A stretch of DNA of 32,403 nt from Bacteroidota bacterium (GTDB taxonomy: Bacteria > Bacteroidota > Ignavibacteria > Kapaibacteriales > UBA961): the NCBI GenBank assembly GCA_020852855.1, contig JADZAA010000110.1:1-32403 (forward strand). Direction: 5' to 3'. Positions 1 through 7,664 of this stretch are shown one piece after another; the stretch's first letter is position 1; each line of letters starts with the position of its first letter. The translations under genes and the position numbers were made by a program. Below the pieces are notes generated by a model. It was not told the origin of the DNA and did not search any database. It saw only the letters and a program-made list of their open reading frames with translations.

Positions 1-276
1 GACTTGTCGGACGAAGCAAAACAAGTAATCGAAAAAGCCAAAACAGTTTACAAACTCTTTTATGCAAACCTTAACCAAATGGCAACCAACAAATGGAAAA
101 TTGACACTTGGGACGCAGGTTGGTATCAAGTTAGGCGTTGTTTGACAGAACATAACTTGGCGACAGACGAAATAAAAGAATTGAGCAAGGCAAACGAACA
201 ACTTGCAAACAAGATTTTACCACAAATAGAAGAGTTCGGCTTCTTAGACAAAGACGAAATATATTCTTTAAGGTAA
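1..276 (+). CDS. 3' end of an unrecognised protein gene (5' truncated by window)
   Basis: The reading frame is open from the first base to a TAA at 274-276. A TTG at position 4 could serve as a start, but there is no upstream sequence to judge it, so I treat this as the C-terminal part of a longer protein. The 91 visible residues are mostly helical and charged (Lys/Glu/Asp-rich), with a Trp-rich stretch (W30, W36 and W40 counted from the TTG) and a tail ending in FGFLDKDEIYSLR. There is no signal peptide, membrane segment or T9SS tail. I do not recognise the family. It lies on the same strand as the Omp28-like gene but is separated from it by 195 bp, so co-transcription is uncertain. Confidence 0.5.
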   Translation, partial: DLSDEAKQVIEKAKTVYKLFYANLNQMATNKWKIDTWDAGWYQVRRCLTEHNLATDEIKELSKANEQLANKILPQIEEFGFLDKDEIYSLR

Positions 277-471
277 AAAAAATAGGGTTTCTGCTATCGG
301 TATGCACGCAATACAATTCGGACGGCGTATTTACCGTGAGTATGTAACTTGTAAGTTTTAAGAAAAATCATTTTTACTCTCATAAGCAAATACGCCGAAT
401 TTTTGTAAGTTTACGGCAAATATTGGTCTTGGAATAATTTGTATTCAATAATTCAATGAGAGGTTGCAACA

Positions 472-2565
472 ATGCGTTTCTTTACTTTTGCTTTTGCAGC
501 ATTATCGGCATTTTACGCTACGGCTTCGGCGCAAATTCTAACAACGACCGCTCCGAAACTTCGCAATGCGGTTTTGGAAGAATTCACGGGTGTTCGATGC
601 GGCTACTGTCCCGACGGGCAAAAAGTGGCGGCTGGCATACACGATAAATTCCCCGACCGCACCGTGCTTATCAGTATTCATTCGGGGCCGTTCGCCGCAC
701 CGACTACCGGCTATCCCGACTATACAACTCAGTTTGGTGAGGTTATTGACCAAAATGCGAGCGTAGCCGGCTATCCAGCCGCCACGATAAATCGCAAATT
801 ATTCAACGGAGCTTCTACTTTATCTCTTGGCCGCGATAAATGGGTAGCAGCCGCTACCGAAATACGGGCAATGCCAAGTCCGGTAAATATCGGGTTAAAA
901 TCTGAATTCGACGCTTCCACGCGCCTATTAACCGTACAAGTGGAAACGTATTATACGAGCGACAGCCCTTCCCCCGAAAATTATGTGAATGTCGCTTTGC
1001 TTGAAAACAATGTAATCGGCTATCAATCAGACTACGCCAACGGCAATCGCAACGACTATTCGCATAAACATATGTTGCGTTGGCTTCTGTCGGGACAATG
1101 GGGGCAAAAAATAGAAAAAACCACAAAAGGTTCTAGTAATATTCAAACCTTTACATATACCGTACCTACAGGCTTTGCAGTTGCAAATTGCGATATTGCA
1201 GCCTTTGTTTCGGAAAAAGAAAAGTCTGATATCTATACCGGCGAGGTTGTGCCGGCCGACGGCGGAACAACTCAGCTTATAGCAGGCTTATCGCCCGAAA
1301 CAATGACATTTGCCGCGGGTAAAGCAGACGCGGCTCAAACATTTGAGTTCAAAACCCATAATTTCTACGACAAAGAGCAAGAAATGCGGGTAAGTATTGC
1401 AACCGATGCCCCTGCCGACTGGAAAATAAGCGGCTTGGCCGGAAAAACCGGCAATGTGGAATTTACACCTGAAAAACCGGCTGTTTTTGCAATGGAAGCC
1501 TCCGGAATTTATGATGCAAGGCTTTCGATTATTCCCGGGGCAACCGCGGCCGTAGCGCGAATTACGATAACTTTCGAGTCAGTTTCAATGCCCAATGCAA
1601 GGAAAAAACAAATAACACATTACGTTATTTCGGGTGTGCGCGATTTATTGGTTTCGCATGACGATGCCGTTAAATTCGACTCTAAATACTTGTCCGGACT
1701 GGCAACTACGGGCAAAACTGGAATAGCCGCCACAACGCAAAATATTTATGCGCAATTATCCGAAAACTCTTTGCTTAACGGAGTAAAAAACCTGTTTTTT
1801 AACGTCAGTTGGGCTTTTCCGGGTTTAACCGATGAATTAGTTGCCGAATTATCTCGTGCAATGGATAATGGAGTGAACGTAATGTTTGCCGGACAAGATT
1901 TGGGCTGGGACATTGCCTCGCTCGATGCAAGCTCAAACGGAACGCCGGCACAACGTGAATTTTACACAAAATATTTGCATGCAAAATTCATTGCAGATGG
2001 TTTGAAAGATAATTCTTCTGTTTCCGCAGTCGGCGACGATGCAGTTTACGGAGCAATTCCCTCGTTCAGCGTACTCGATGCCTACGGTACAGGCTCGAAT
2101 CTCTATCCTGAACTTATAGAACCGATTGCGGGCGGCAGAGCAATTTTCATCTATAATAACGACAACTCGAAAGTTGGAGCCGTTCGCGCCGAAACACCGC
2201 AATATAAAATGGCATATTTCGGTTTTGGTATGGAGCAGATAAACAACACGGAAACAGCACAAAGGATATTAAAACTTACTTCTGATTGGTTCGACGGAAT
2301 AATTAGCGGAGCAGAGTATGAAAATTCATTGCAAACGGCAACGGTATGGCCTAATCCGGCTCGCTCATCTGTAACCCTTTCGGCTTCCGATAATTGCGTT
2401 TCGGCAAGCATAATAAATTCTGAAGGAAAAATAATAGCCTCGTATCCGATTGTAAATAGAACGGTTATCGGTACGAATGAATTTCCGTCCGGTACTTACC
2501 GCGTTATATTCATAAATGCAAACGGTACAATAATCGGAAAAACGCAATTCGTAACAACAAAATAA
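472..2565 (+). CDS. Omp28-like secreted protein with T9SS C-terminal sorting domain
   Basis: A 697-residue exported protein. Residues 1-20 form a signal peptide ending in ASA before Gln21. The next ~100 residues resemble the Omp28-related/thioredoxin-like fold: EEFTGVRCGYCPDG carries a CxxC pair (Cys43, Cys46), followed by the PAATINRKLF stretch typical of Omp28 proteins. The middle contains beta-sandwich-like sequence and a segment (about 385-610) resembling a Rossmann or GATase-like fold of unknown role. The end (from about 620, with WPNPARSS and a terminal strand FVTTK) is a T9SS sorting domain, so delivery to the surface or outside the cell is inferred. ATG at 472 was chosen because GAGAGG at 458-463 lies 8 bases upstream and the signal peptide starts there. 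Whether the CxxC is redox-active is unknown. A terminator hairpin follows 21 bases after the stop. Confidence 0.85.
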   Translation: MRFFTFAFAALSAFYATASAQILTTTAPKLRNAVLEEFTGVRCGYCPDGQKVAAGIHDKFPDRTVLISIHSGPFAAPTTGYPDYTTQFGEVIDQNASVAGYPAATINRKLFNGASTLSLGRDKWVAAATEIRAMPSPVNIGLKSEFDASTRLLTVQVETYYTSDSPSPENYVNVALLENNVIGYQSDYANGNRNDYSHKHMLRWLLSGQWGQKIEKTTKGSSNIQTFTYTVPTGFAVANCDIAAFVSEKEKSDIYTGEVVPADGGTTQLIAGLSPETMTFAAGKADAAQTFEFKTHNFYDKEQEMRVSIATDAPADWKISGLAGKTGNVEFTPEKPAVFAMEASGIYDARLSIIPGATAAVARITITFESVSMPNARKKQITHYVISGVRDLLVSHDDAVKFDSKYLSGLATTGKTGIAATTQNIYAQLSENSLLNGVKNLFFNVSWAFPGLTDELVAELSRAMDNGVNVMFAGQDLGWDIASLDASSNGTPAQREFYTKYLHAKFIADGLKDNSSVSAVGDDAVYGAIPSFSVLDAYGTGSNLYPELIEPIAGGRAIFIYNNDNSKVGAVRAETPQYKMAYFGFGMEQINNTETAQRILKLTSDWFDGIISGAEYENSLQTATVWPNPARSSVTLSASDNCVSASIINSEGKIIASYPIVNRTVIGTNEFPSGTYRVIFINANGTIIGKTQFVTTK

Positions 2566-2586
2566 ATAGAATCCGAAAATAAAAGA

Positions 2587-2624
2587 AAAAGCGACTGCAC
2601 TTTACTGTAAGAGCAGTCGCTTTT
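2587..2624. terminator. Bidirectional intrinsic terminator
   Basis: AAAAGCGACTGC at 2587-2598 pairs perfectly with GCAGTCGCTTTT at 2613-2624 around a 14-base loop. The A-run on one arm and T-run on the other let it work on both strands. It sits between the convergent Omp28-like (+) and VWA (-) genes. Confidence 0.8.
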
Positions 2625-2655
2625 CTATTTAGCGCAGAAAGCAGTATTTTACTTT

Positions 2656-3264
2656 TCAAATTGTTTTATCGTCGCTGTCTAATCTTGCGCTCGCAACCAT
2701 AAACGACATTTTATTGTATGCCTGATGAATACCTTCTTCCGAAGCATCGAAGCATATACTTTGCGATGATGCAATTCCGAGTTTGCCACCTGTTTGAATT
2801 GCATCTTGATTTGCAGCAAGGAATATAAATTTCCAAGAATATACAGTCTGTTGATGTGTGATTTTCTCGAAGATTTGATCGCGAGTAAAAATACGGCTTG
2901 AATTTTCTTCACCGTCAGTCAGAATAGCAAGTATGACTTTACCCGGCCGCTCATTTTCCGGTAATAAATTAAGCGATGTTCCGAGTTCGTCAATTGCACG
3001 TCCTACTGCATCGAGTAGAGCAGTAAATCCGTCCGGGCAATAGGTTTCGTCGTTCAGCGGTTCTACCTTGTCCAGCGGTATACTATCACATATTTTCGCA
3101 TATTCATGATTAAAAAGAATTAGTGACAGTTCGGCGCGGCCGGGTAATTTTTTCTGATTTTCCAAGAAAGAATTAAACCCTCCTATAGCGTCGGATTTAA
3201 TACTTTGCATCGAACCCGACCGGTCAATAATACAAGTAATGTGAGAAAAATCTCCATTAGCCAT
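2656..3264 (-). CDS. Cytoplasmic VWA (von Willebrand factor A) domain protein
   Basis: A single-domain vWA protein of 202 residues. The MIDAS metal-ion site is complete: DRSGS near the N-terminus (Asp14, Ser16, Ser18), a Thr in the GFTALLDAVG segment and an Asp in the AILTDGEE segment. There is no signal peptide or membrane helix, so it is probably cytoplasmic. Related stand-alone VWA proteins are common in bacteria and phages and usually act in protein-protein interaction; the partner here is unknown. The frame extends to an ATG at 3276, but GGGAGG (rc of 3269-3274) sits ideally in front of the ATG at 3264 and overlaps the upstream ATG, so I take 3264. It shares the terminator at 2587-2624 with the convergent neighbour and appears monocistronic. 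Confidence 0.8.
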   Translation of the reverse strand: MANGDFSHITCIIDRSGSMQSIKSDAIGGFNSFLENQKKLPGRAELSLILFNHEYAKICDSIPLDKVEPLNDETYCPDGFTALLDAVGRAIDELGTSLNLLPENERPGKVILAILTDGEENSSRIFTRDQIFEKITHQQTVYSWKFIFLAANQDAIQTGGKLGIASSQSICFDASEEGIHQAYNKMSFMVASARLDSDDKTI

Positions 3265-3636
3265 AATACCTCCCATAAATAAAAAGTTAAACAGATAAAA
3301 TAAAGCCTTGCAAAGGCATGAAAAATATATTATTACGCTTAATTAATCTATAAATCTCCTATCATGGAAATTATACGGCAAATATAAAATATTTTTATCA
3401 ATTGCAAAGCAGTTATATTTTTACATAAGATATCGTATCTTTTTCAACCAATATCACCTCCACAAATAAAAATGCCCCCGCTTCCTTGCAATTTACATAA
3501 TTGCCGTTAAATAATCGCACAAAACAGTATTGTATCTGCTTAAAAAGATAATCAATTACAGAAAATTTGTGCAATTTATTGTTGAACTTTATGTAATTAC
3601 TCGGGAAACAGGGGCTTGTAAATATTTTTTTTACAA
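3265..3636. other. AT-rich intergenic region, 372 bp
   Basis: This gap lies between the VWA gene and the propeller gene, both on the minus strand. It is strongly AT-rich. It contains a possible promoter for the VWA gene (3379-3407) and no recognisable gene. An open frame on the minus strand (3413-3664) has no RBS and runs into the propeller gene's tail in another frame, so I do not call it. Confidence 0.5.
3379..3407 (-). promoter_or_regulatory. Possible Bacteroidota-type promoter for the VWA gene
   Basis: On the minus strand TATATTTG (rc of 3379-3386) fits the Bacteroidota -7 consensus TAnnTTTG. TTG (rc of 3405-3407) lies 18 bases upstream, close to the usual -33 spacing of about 19-21. The VWA start is about 115 bases downstream. 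In AT-rich DNA such a match can arise by chance. Confidence 0.3.
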
Positions 3637-5055
3637 TTATTTTATTACCGCTATCATTGTGCAATGATAATCGCTGCCATTTGCAACACGAAGCATATAG
3701 GCTCCCGTCGGAAGACCAGCAGGCTCTAATTCTACTGTGCCATGACCGCTCACCGCGTCTATTTGAACCTTATCCGTTACATCGGAAAGCAATTCACCCT
3801 GCAATGAATATACGCCCACCCGCAATGATGCACGAAGTGCAGGGTCGGCAAATATCTGCGCCCGCGCACTATGAATCACAGGATTCGGCGCAACAGAAAA
3901 TATCCACGTATGAGCAAAGGTATCGTCTACTGCTTCCGCATCCGTTACGCCGGTTGCCTCTCCTGTGTATACATCTACGCCCTCTTCACGTGTCCCTACC
4001 CAAACATTTCCCTTCCGGTCAACGCATAATCCGAAGTTAACGTAATTGAGGACACCCATCGAGGCGTAAAGACCGTCGGGCAACTGCATTTTCTTAGTCC
4101 ATTTCTTTAAACCGACATCAAACTTGGCTAAATAATCGGGATATAAGGTTGCCCATATATTGCCGTGCTTATCCTCGGCTAAAGCCTTGCACAGAATAGT
4201 GTGATTCGTATCATCATTACGGACAGACGGTATATCAAATTGTGTGTACATAGTCCATTGTGATGTTTCGGAATTGAAATTTAACATATAAAATGGTTGT
4301 ACACCGCACCACACCGTACCGTCACTCGCCGCCATAATACGCATGGCAGCCCCATCACCAATATTGATAATGCTATCGCCTATGCGCAATGTATCGAAAA
4401 GAGTCCATTCATTGCTTTGCGGTCGAAACCGAACAATGCCGCCGTAAGAACGATACCAAACAGTGCCGTCTTTCTGTATTTCCATACTCGGACTGCCACC
4501 CTCACCCGCAACAAAATACTTTGGACTAATTTCGGGCATACGATATTTTGTCCATACGCCGTCTTTTAATCGTGCAAGTTCAAAAGCATTTGACATACCC
4601 GACAGCCACAAACCGCCCGTACTGTCTAAGGCGATACATTTCACCATATTGTAGAATTGATTGTCGCCGGGTGGCTTAGACGGGTCATAAGCCCAAACCT
4701 TACCATTATAGTATTGCATATAGCGACCGGCTTTGACATCAAGATATCGTAAGCCATTAGTACTGGACATCCATAAATTACCAGCAGAATCAAGCAACAT
4801 GGACAAAGGAGATGCCGGCGGTAACATAGAAGTATCCGGATATGGATACCATTCCTTATCTTTAAGGATGTGAGCATACATTGCAGCATCAGAACAAATT
4901 ATATTACCGTCGGGCAATTCTTTGATGCACTTTAAAAAACCAAGCTGTTGTATATCAGGAGGATAATTTTTTGCAACTTTATAACGTATCCATTGGGCTT
5001 GGATACCGGCAAATGCTAAAGTCAGTATAAATATTGCCAAGCAAAGTTTTTTCAT
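3637..5055 (-). CDS. Secreted beta-propeller protein with T9SS sorting domain
   Basis: A 472-residue exported protein. Residues 1-20 are a signal peptide (MKKLCLAIFILTLAFAG, cleavage near IQA-Q). Residues ~30-380 are built of repeated propeller blades of the two-component-regulator-propeller kind, seen as recurring motifs such as DSAGNLWMSS, DSTGGLWLSG, ASDGTVWCGV, DKHGNIWATL and DRKGNVWVGT. Residues ~387-472 (starting SVAPNP) form a T9SS C-terminal sorting domain with a final strand CTMIAVIK. Unlike the kinase at 17012-20152 it has no transmembrane or kinase part, so it probably works as a surface or extracellular binding protein; its ligand is unknown. The ATG at 5055 fits the signal peptide. 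There is no close operon partner; the next minus gene begins 137 bp upstream. Confidence 0.85.
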   Translation of the reverse strand: MKKLCLAIFILTLAFAGIQAQWIRYKVAKNYPPDIQQLGFLKCIKELPDGNIICSDAAMYAHILKDKEWYPYPDTSMLPPASPLSMLLDSAGNLWMSSTNGLRYLDVKAGRYMQYYNGKVWAYDPSKPPGDNQFYNMVKCIALDSTGGLWLSGMSNAFELARLKDGVWTKYRMPEISPKYFVAGEGGSPSMEIQKDGTVWYRSYGGIVRFRPQSNEWTLFDTLRIGDSIINIGDGAAMRIMAASDGTVWCGVQPFYMLNFNSETSQWTMYTQFDIPSVRNDDTNHTILCKALAEDKHGNIWATLYPDYLAKFDVGLKKWTKKMQLPDGLYASMGVLNYVNFGLCVDRKGNVWVGTREEGVDVYTGEATGVTDAEAVDDTFAHTWIFSVAPNPVIHSARAQIFADPALRASLRVGVYSLQGELLSDVTDKVQIDAVSGHGTVELEPAGLPTGAYMLRVANGSDYHCTMIAVIK

Positions 5056-5191
5056 AAAATTATTGGAGTAAAATGTGGAAAAATAACGGAGCGAATAATA
5101 AATATTATTTACGAGTAAAAATTATCCGCCCCGCAAAATAAATTTAATGTGTAATTCGGCAATTATGCACGAATAACACAAAAATTACAGA

Positions 5192-5860
5192 TTAGTTACA
5201 AATTCGCAGGCATGGTACGGGTTGCCCTGATACATTGTTGGTAGTTGCGGGACAAGTAGCACCGTTATTGACTATTTCCACAAGTGTTTCGTTCAGATGA
5301 GGAGTGCCGTCAGGAAGTAATTCCCAGCATACGCGCCATGCTTCTTCGCAACGCCCGTTATTTCCGTTACCGCAAGGTGTTCGCACAATATTTCCGGTAT
5401 TCGGGTCAAAAAACGGTTCCGAATAGCAACTCGCGTGAAGTATTCTGTATATAAGGCGGCTAAGAGCCGGGCAGGGCGGTATTTCGGTATTTATTGTATG
5501 TCCCGCTCCGCCATCTATAGTTTCCCAAGGTTTCTCTACCACAATGACAAATCGTGCACAAACACGAATTAAGTCGTTTATATCATAAGGTCCGCAATTT
5601 CCCGAACGAGAAATTTTGCCTATGTAAATTTCAACTTCACCGCCATTATACGGTGTAGTGCGCCAGCACCATTCAAAAGTGGTAAAACAACCGCTACCCA
5701 ATGGGGTTTCAATCATGTCAGTATATACACCAAAGAACGGTTTATTCGGATAATCGTTTGGCGCAGGGGTAGGGCATTGTGCTGTTGCATTTGAGAAAGT
5801 TAAGAATGCACCGCTCAAAACTATGAGCAATGAAGCGAGAAAATGTGTAGTTGCTTTCAT
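5192..5860 (-). CDS. Exported cysteine-rich protein of unknown function
   Basis: A 222-residue protein with a clear signal peptide (residues 1-27, hydrophobic core LLIVLSGAFL, likely cleavage NATA-Q). The mature part has about 13 cysteines spread over its length, including a dense cluster near PCGNGNNGRCEEAWRVCWE, suggesting a disulphide-stabilised extracytoplasmic domain. No T9SS tail, lipobox or known catalytic motif is visible. I do not recognise a family. It is separated by over 130 bp from the genes on both sides. The heptamer array at 6035-6125 lies about 175 bp upstream of its start, so that array is in a position to affect its promoter. Confidence 0.7.
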   Translation of the reverse strand: MKATTHFLASLLIVLSGAFLTFSNATAQCPTPAPNDYPNKPFFGVYTDMIETPLGSGCFTTFEWCWRTTPYNGGEVEIYIGKISRSGNCGPYDINDLIRVCARFVIVVEKPWETIDGGAGHTINTEIPPCPALSRLIYRILHASCYSEPFFDPNTGNIVRTPCGNGNNGRCEEAWRVCWELLPDGTPHLNETLVEIVNNGATCPATTNNVSGQPVPCLRICN

Positions 5861-6034
5861 AAAACTTTAAATAAAAAGAAAAAAAACATTGTTAAGTATT
5901 TACATTACCGAAAGATTGCGAACAATCCCCCGTGCGGTTGCAATATGTTGTTTTTTCTCTTTTCGGAGGCGAGCGATCTTTTATGCTGTGCCGGTGACCG
6001 GCAAGATATGATTGGTAAGTCCATATATAATATA

Positions 6035-6125
6035 CGGGCTTCGGGCTTCGGGCTTCGGGCTTCGGGCTTCGGGCTTCGGGCTTCGGGCTTCGGGCTTCGG
6101 GCTTCGGGCTTCGGGCTTCGGGCTT
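6035..6125. repeat. Heptanucleotide tandem array, 13 perfect copies of CGGGCTT
   Basis: Counted directly: 91 bases made of 13 identical, uninterrupted units CGGGCTT (AAGCCCG on the other strand), flanked by TATATAATATA on the left and CGCATGATTT on the right. The absence of any unit variation suggests recent slippage-driven expansion. It lies between the Cys-rich gene and ccmE, not inside a convincing gene. Confidence 0.97.
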
Positions 6126-6212
6126 CGCATGATTTTTCCGTCGAACTTGAAAATATACAATTAAGCGTTTGCAAAATAGGGGAATTTATGCAGACTGCCA
6201 AATAAAAAAAAG

Positions 6213-6239
6213 CCCGACGGATTTTTTTAATCCGTCGGG
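6213..6239 (-). terminator. Intrinsic terminator downstream of ccmE
   Basis: CCCGACGGATT (6213-6223) and AATCCGTCGGG (6229-6239) form a perfect 11-bp stem with a 5-base loop. On the minus strand the stem is followed by CTTTTTTTATTT, a proper U-tract, so it stops transcription arriving from ccmE, whose stop codon is about 160 bases upstream. Confidence 0.75.
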
Positions 6240-6402
6240 AAAGAAAAGAGAGATTTACGGTTGATTTTCAGACTGAAAGAGATTGTTTAAGAACAATACA
6301 TTAATTCAAAATTTTCATACGAATTATATTATTTCCGAAAATTTATATATTTATTATTGCAGTTTTCGAAACAAACGACGTTTCAATAAATTATTGCAAC
6401 AT

Positions 6403-6780
6403 TTACATTTGTGCAGGCCCGGATTCATATTTTGAGGGACATTTTGTCAAAATTTCGCTTGCCTGCAAAGTATTGCCCACCACACGGCCTTTAACAACAA
6501 TGCTCTCGGCAATTTCAAAATTATTGGGACGTGCGCCATTGTATATCACGTCAATATTCTGGCCTGTTTCATCGGTCATCGTAAAAGTGAAAATATTTGC
6601 CGTATTATCGTAATTTGCACCCTTTTCTTTCAGCCATACGCCTTTCACCTGCACTTTACGGTCTGTGGCTTTGGCAGCAACTATATTAACATAATCAATT
6701 TTTGAACTGTCGAGCGCGTACAGTCCGAAAGCAAGAAAAGCGATGGCGATTACACCGCCTATAAGATAGCGAGTTTTCAT
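6403..6780 (-). CDS. ccmE: Cytochrome c maturation heme chaperone CcmE, CxxxY type
   Basis: A 125-residue periplasmic heme chaperone. Residues ~5-22 are an N-terminal membrane anchor, and residues ~40-110 form the OB-fold seen in CcmE (VQVKGVWLKEKG, FTMTDETGQNIDVIYNGARP, VVVGRVVGN-like segments). In the system I cytochrome c pathway, CcmE receives heme from CcmC and passes it to CcmF. The classic heme-binding motif is HxxxY; here the equivalent site is Cys114-Pro-Ser-Lys-Tyr118 (codon TGT at 6439-6441), i.e. the CxxxY variant known from some archaea and Desulfovibrio. No other ccm gene is in the window, so it stands apart from its pathway partners. It is divergent from the UDG gene with 111 bp between the starts. 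Confidence 0.88.
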   Translation of the reverse strand: MKTRYLIGGVIAIAFLAFGLYALDSSKIDYVNIVAAKATDRKVQVKGVWLKEKGANYDNTANIFTFTMTDETGQNIDVIYNGARPNNFEIAESIVVKGRVVGNTLQASEILTKCPSKYESGPAQM

Positions 6781-6891
6781 GATTTTTCGGCGAATTTTAT
6801 GATTTTACGTCCTTAATCGTATCAATCAGGTGGTAAACGTGTGCGCTTTTTGTAAATTGCATTTATTATTTTGCCAACAACACGCATCAAA

Positions 6892-7653
6892 ATGTCAGAA
6901 AACAACAATAAATCATTAGCCGAGTCTGAAGTTTCCGCGGAAGTTATGCAACGAATTGTGTCGCAGGCACAAGCCTTGATAGAGTCACAAGCCATATTCG
7001 GCACAACGCTTTATTCGTTGCCTACAGTAACCGAAATTACTCTGCAAAAATCGGTTGTGGCCGACTGGCAGACGCGAACCAATCTCTCCGATTTGGAAAA
7101 GGCTATACGCTCTTGTATGGAATGTCCTCTCGGCGCAACACGAACAAATTTTGTATTCGGCAGCGGCAATCCGAATGCCGACATTATGATTATCGGCGAA
7201 GCTCCCGGAGCCGACGAGGACGAGCAAGGCTTGCCTTTTGTTGGTGCCGCCGGACAGTTGCTTACAAAAATTTTGGCATCGGTCAATTTCAATCGTGATG
7301 AGGTATATATTGCAAATATCCTGAAATGCCGCCCGCCCGGCAATCGCCGTCCCGAAAAATCGGAAACGGACAAATGCGAGCCGTATTTACACAGACAAAT
7401 CGAGATTATTCGCCCTAAGTTTATTCTTGCTTTGGGGCTTACAGCCGCAAATACTTTACTTAAATCGCCGCATAAAATGGGCGATATTCGCGGTAAAGTA
7501 TTTAATTATCGCGGCGTAGAAATGCTGATTACATATCATCCAGCTGCATTGCTGCGCAATCCGAATTGGAAAGTGCATGTTTGGGAAGATGTAAAACTAC
7601 TGCGAAAAATGTACGACGCATGGAAAAATAACGGTGAAAATTCTGTTTCTTAA
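6892..7653 (+). CDS. Type-4 (family 4) uracil-DNA glycosylase with 4Fe-4S cluster
   Basis: A DNA repair enzyme that removes uracil from DNA, 253 residues from the ATG at 6892 (an in-frame TTG 21 bases upstream is less likely). The family 4 marks are all present: the active-site motif GEAPGADEDEQGLPFVG (residues ~102-118), the HPAALLR motif at 216-222, and four cysteines for the 4Fe-4S cluster (Cys75, Cys78, Cys146, Cys162). The first ~65 residues are a non-conserved extension ahead of the usual first cysteine pair. It is the only plus-strand gene between 2566 and 25610, convergent with the giant gene at 7665 with only 11 bp between the stops. Confidence 0.93.
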   Translation: MSENNNKSLAESEVSAEVMQRIVSQAQALIESQAIFGTTLYSLPTVTEITLQKSVVADWQTRTNLSDLEKAIRSCMECPLGATRTNFVFGSGNPNADIMIIGEAPGADEDEQGLPFVGAAGQLLTKILASVNFNRDEVYIANILKCRPPGNRRPEKSETDKCEPYLHRQIEIIRPKFILALGLTAANTLLKSPHKMGDIRGKVFNYRGVEMLITYHPAALLRNPNWKVHVWEDVKLLRKMYDAWKNNGENSVS

Positions 7654-7664
7654 CGCGATTTTTA

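Larger units (their letters stand above)
5861..6402. other. Gene-free region with heptamer array and terminator, 542 bp
   Basis: This is the longest gap in the window. It holds the 13-copy heptamer array (6035-6125) and a minus-strand terminator (6213-6239). Open frames on both strands across the array (plus 5843-6205, minus 5905-6201) only read the 7-base repeat as a 7-residue repeat. They have no RBS, signal peptide or known domain, so I do not call them genes. Confidence 0.6.

Noticed and set aside
3413-3664. 83-residue open frame on the minus strand
   Set aside because: It overlaps the end of the propeller gene in a different frame, lacks an RBS and shows no recognisable protein features.
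6035-6125. Heptamer array as a CRISPR array
   Set aside because: The units are directly adjacent with no spacers and are only 7 bases long; no cas gene is nearby.
5843-6205. Open frames on both strands across the heptamer array
   Set aside because: They simply translate the repeat into a 7-residue repeat, have no RBS, signal peptide or domain, and overlap each other.
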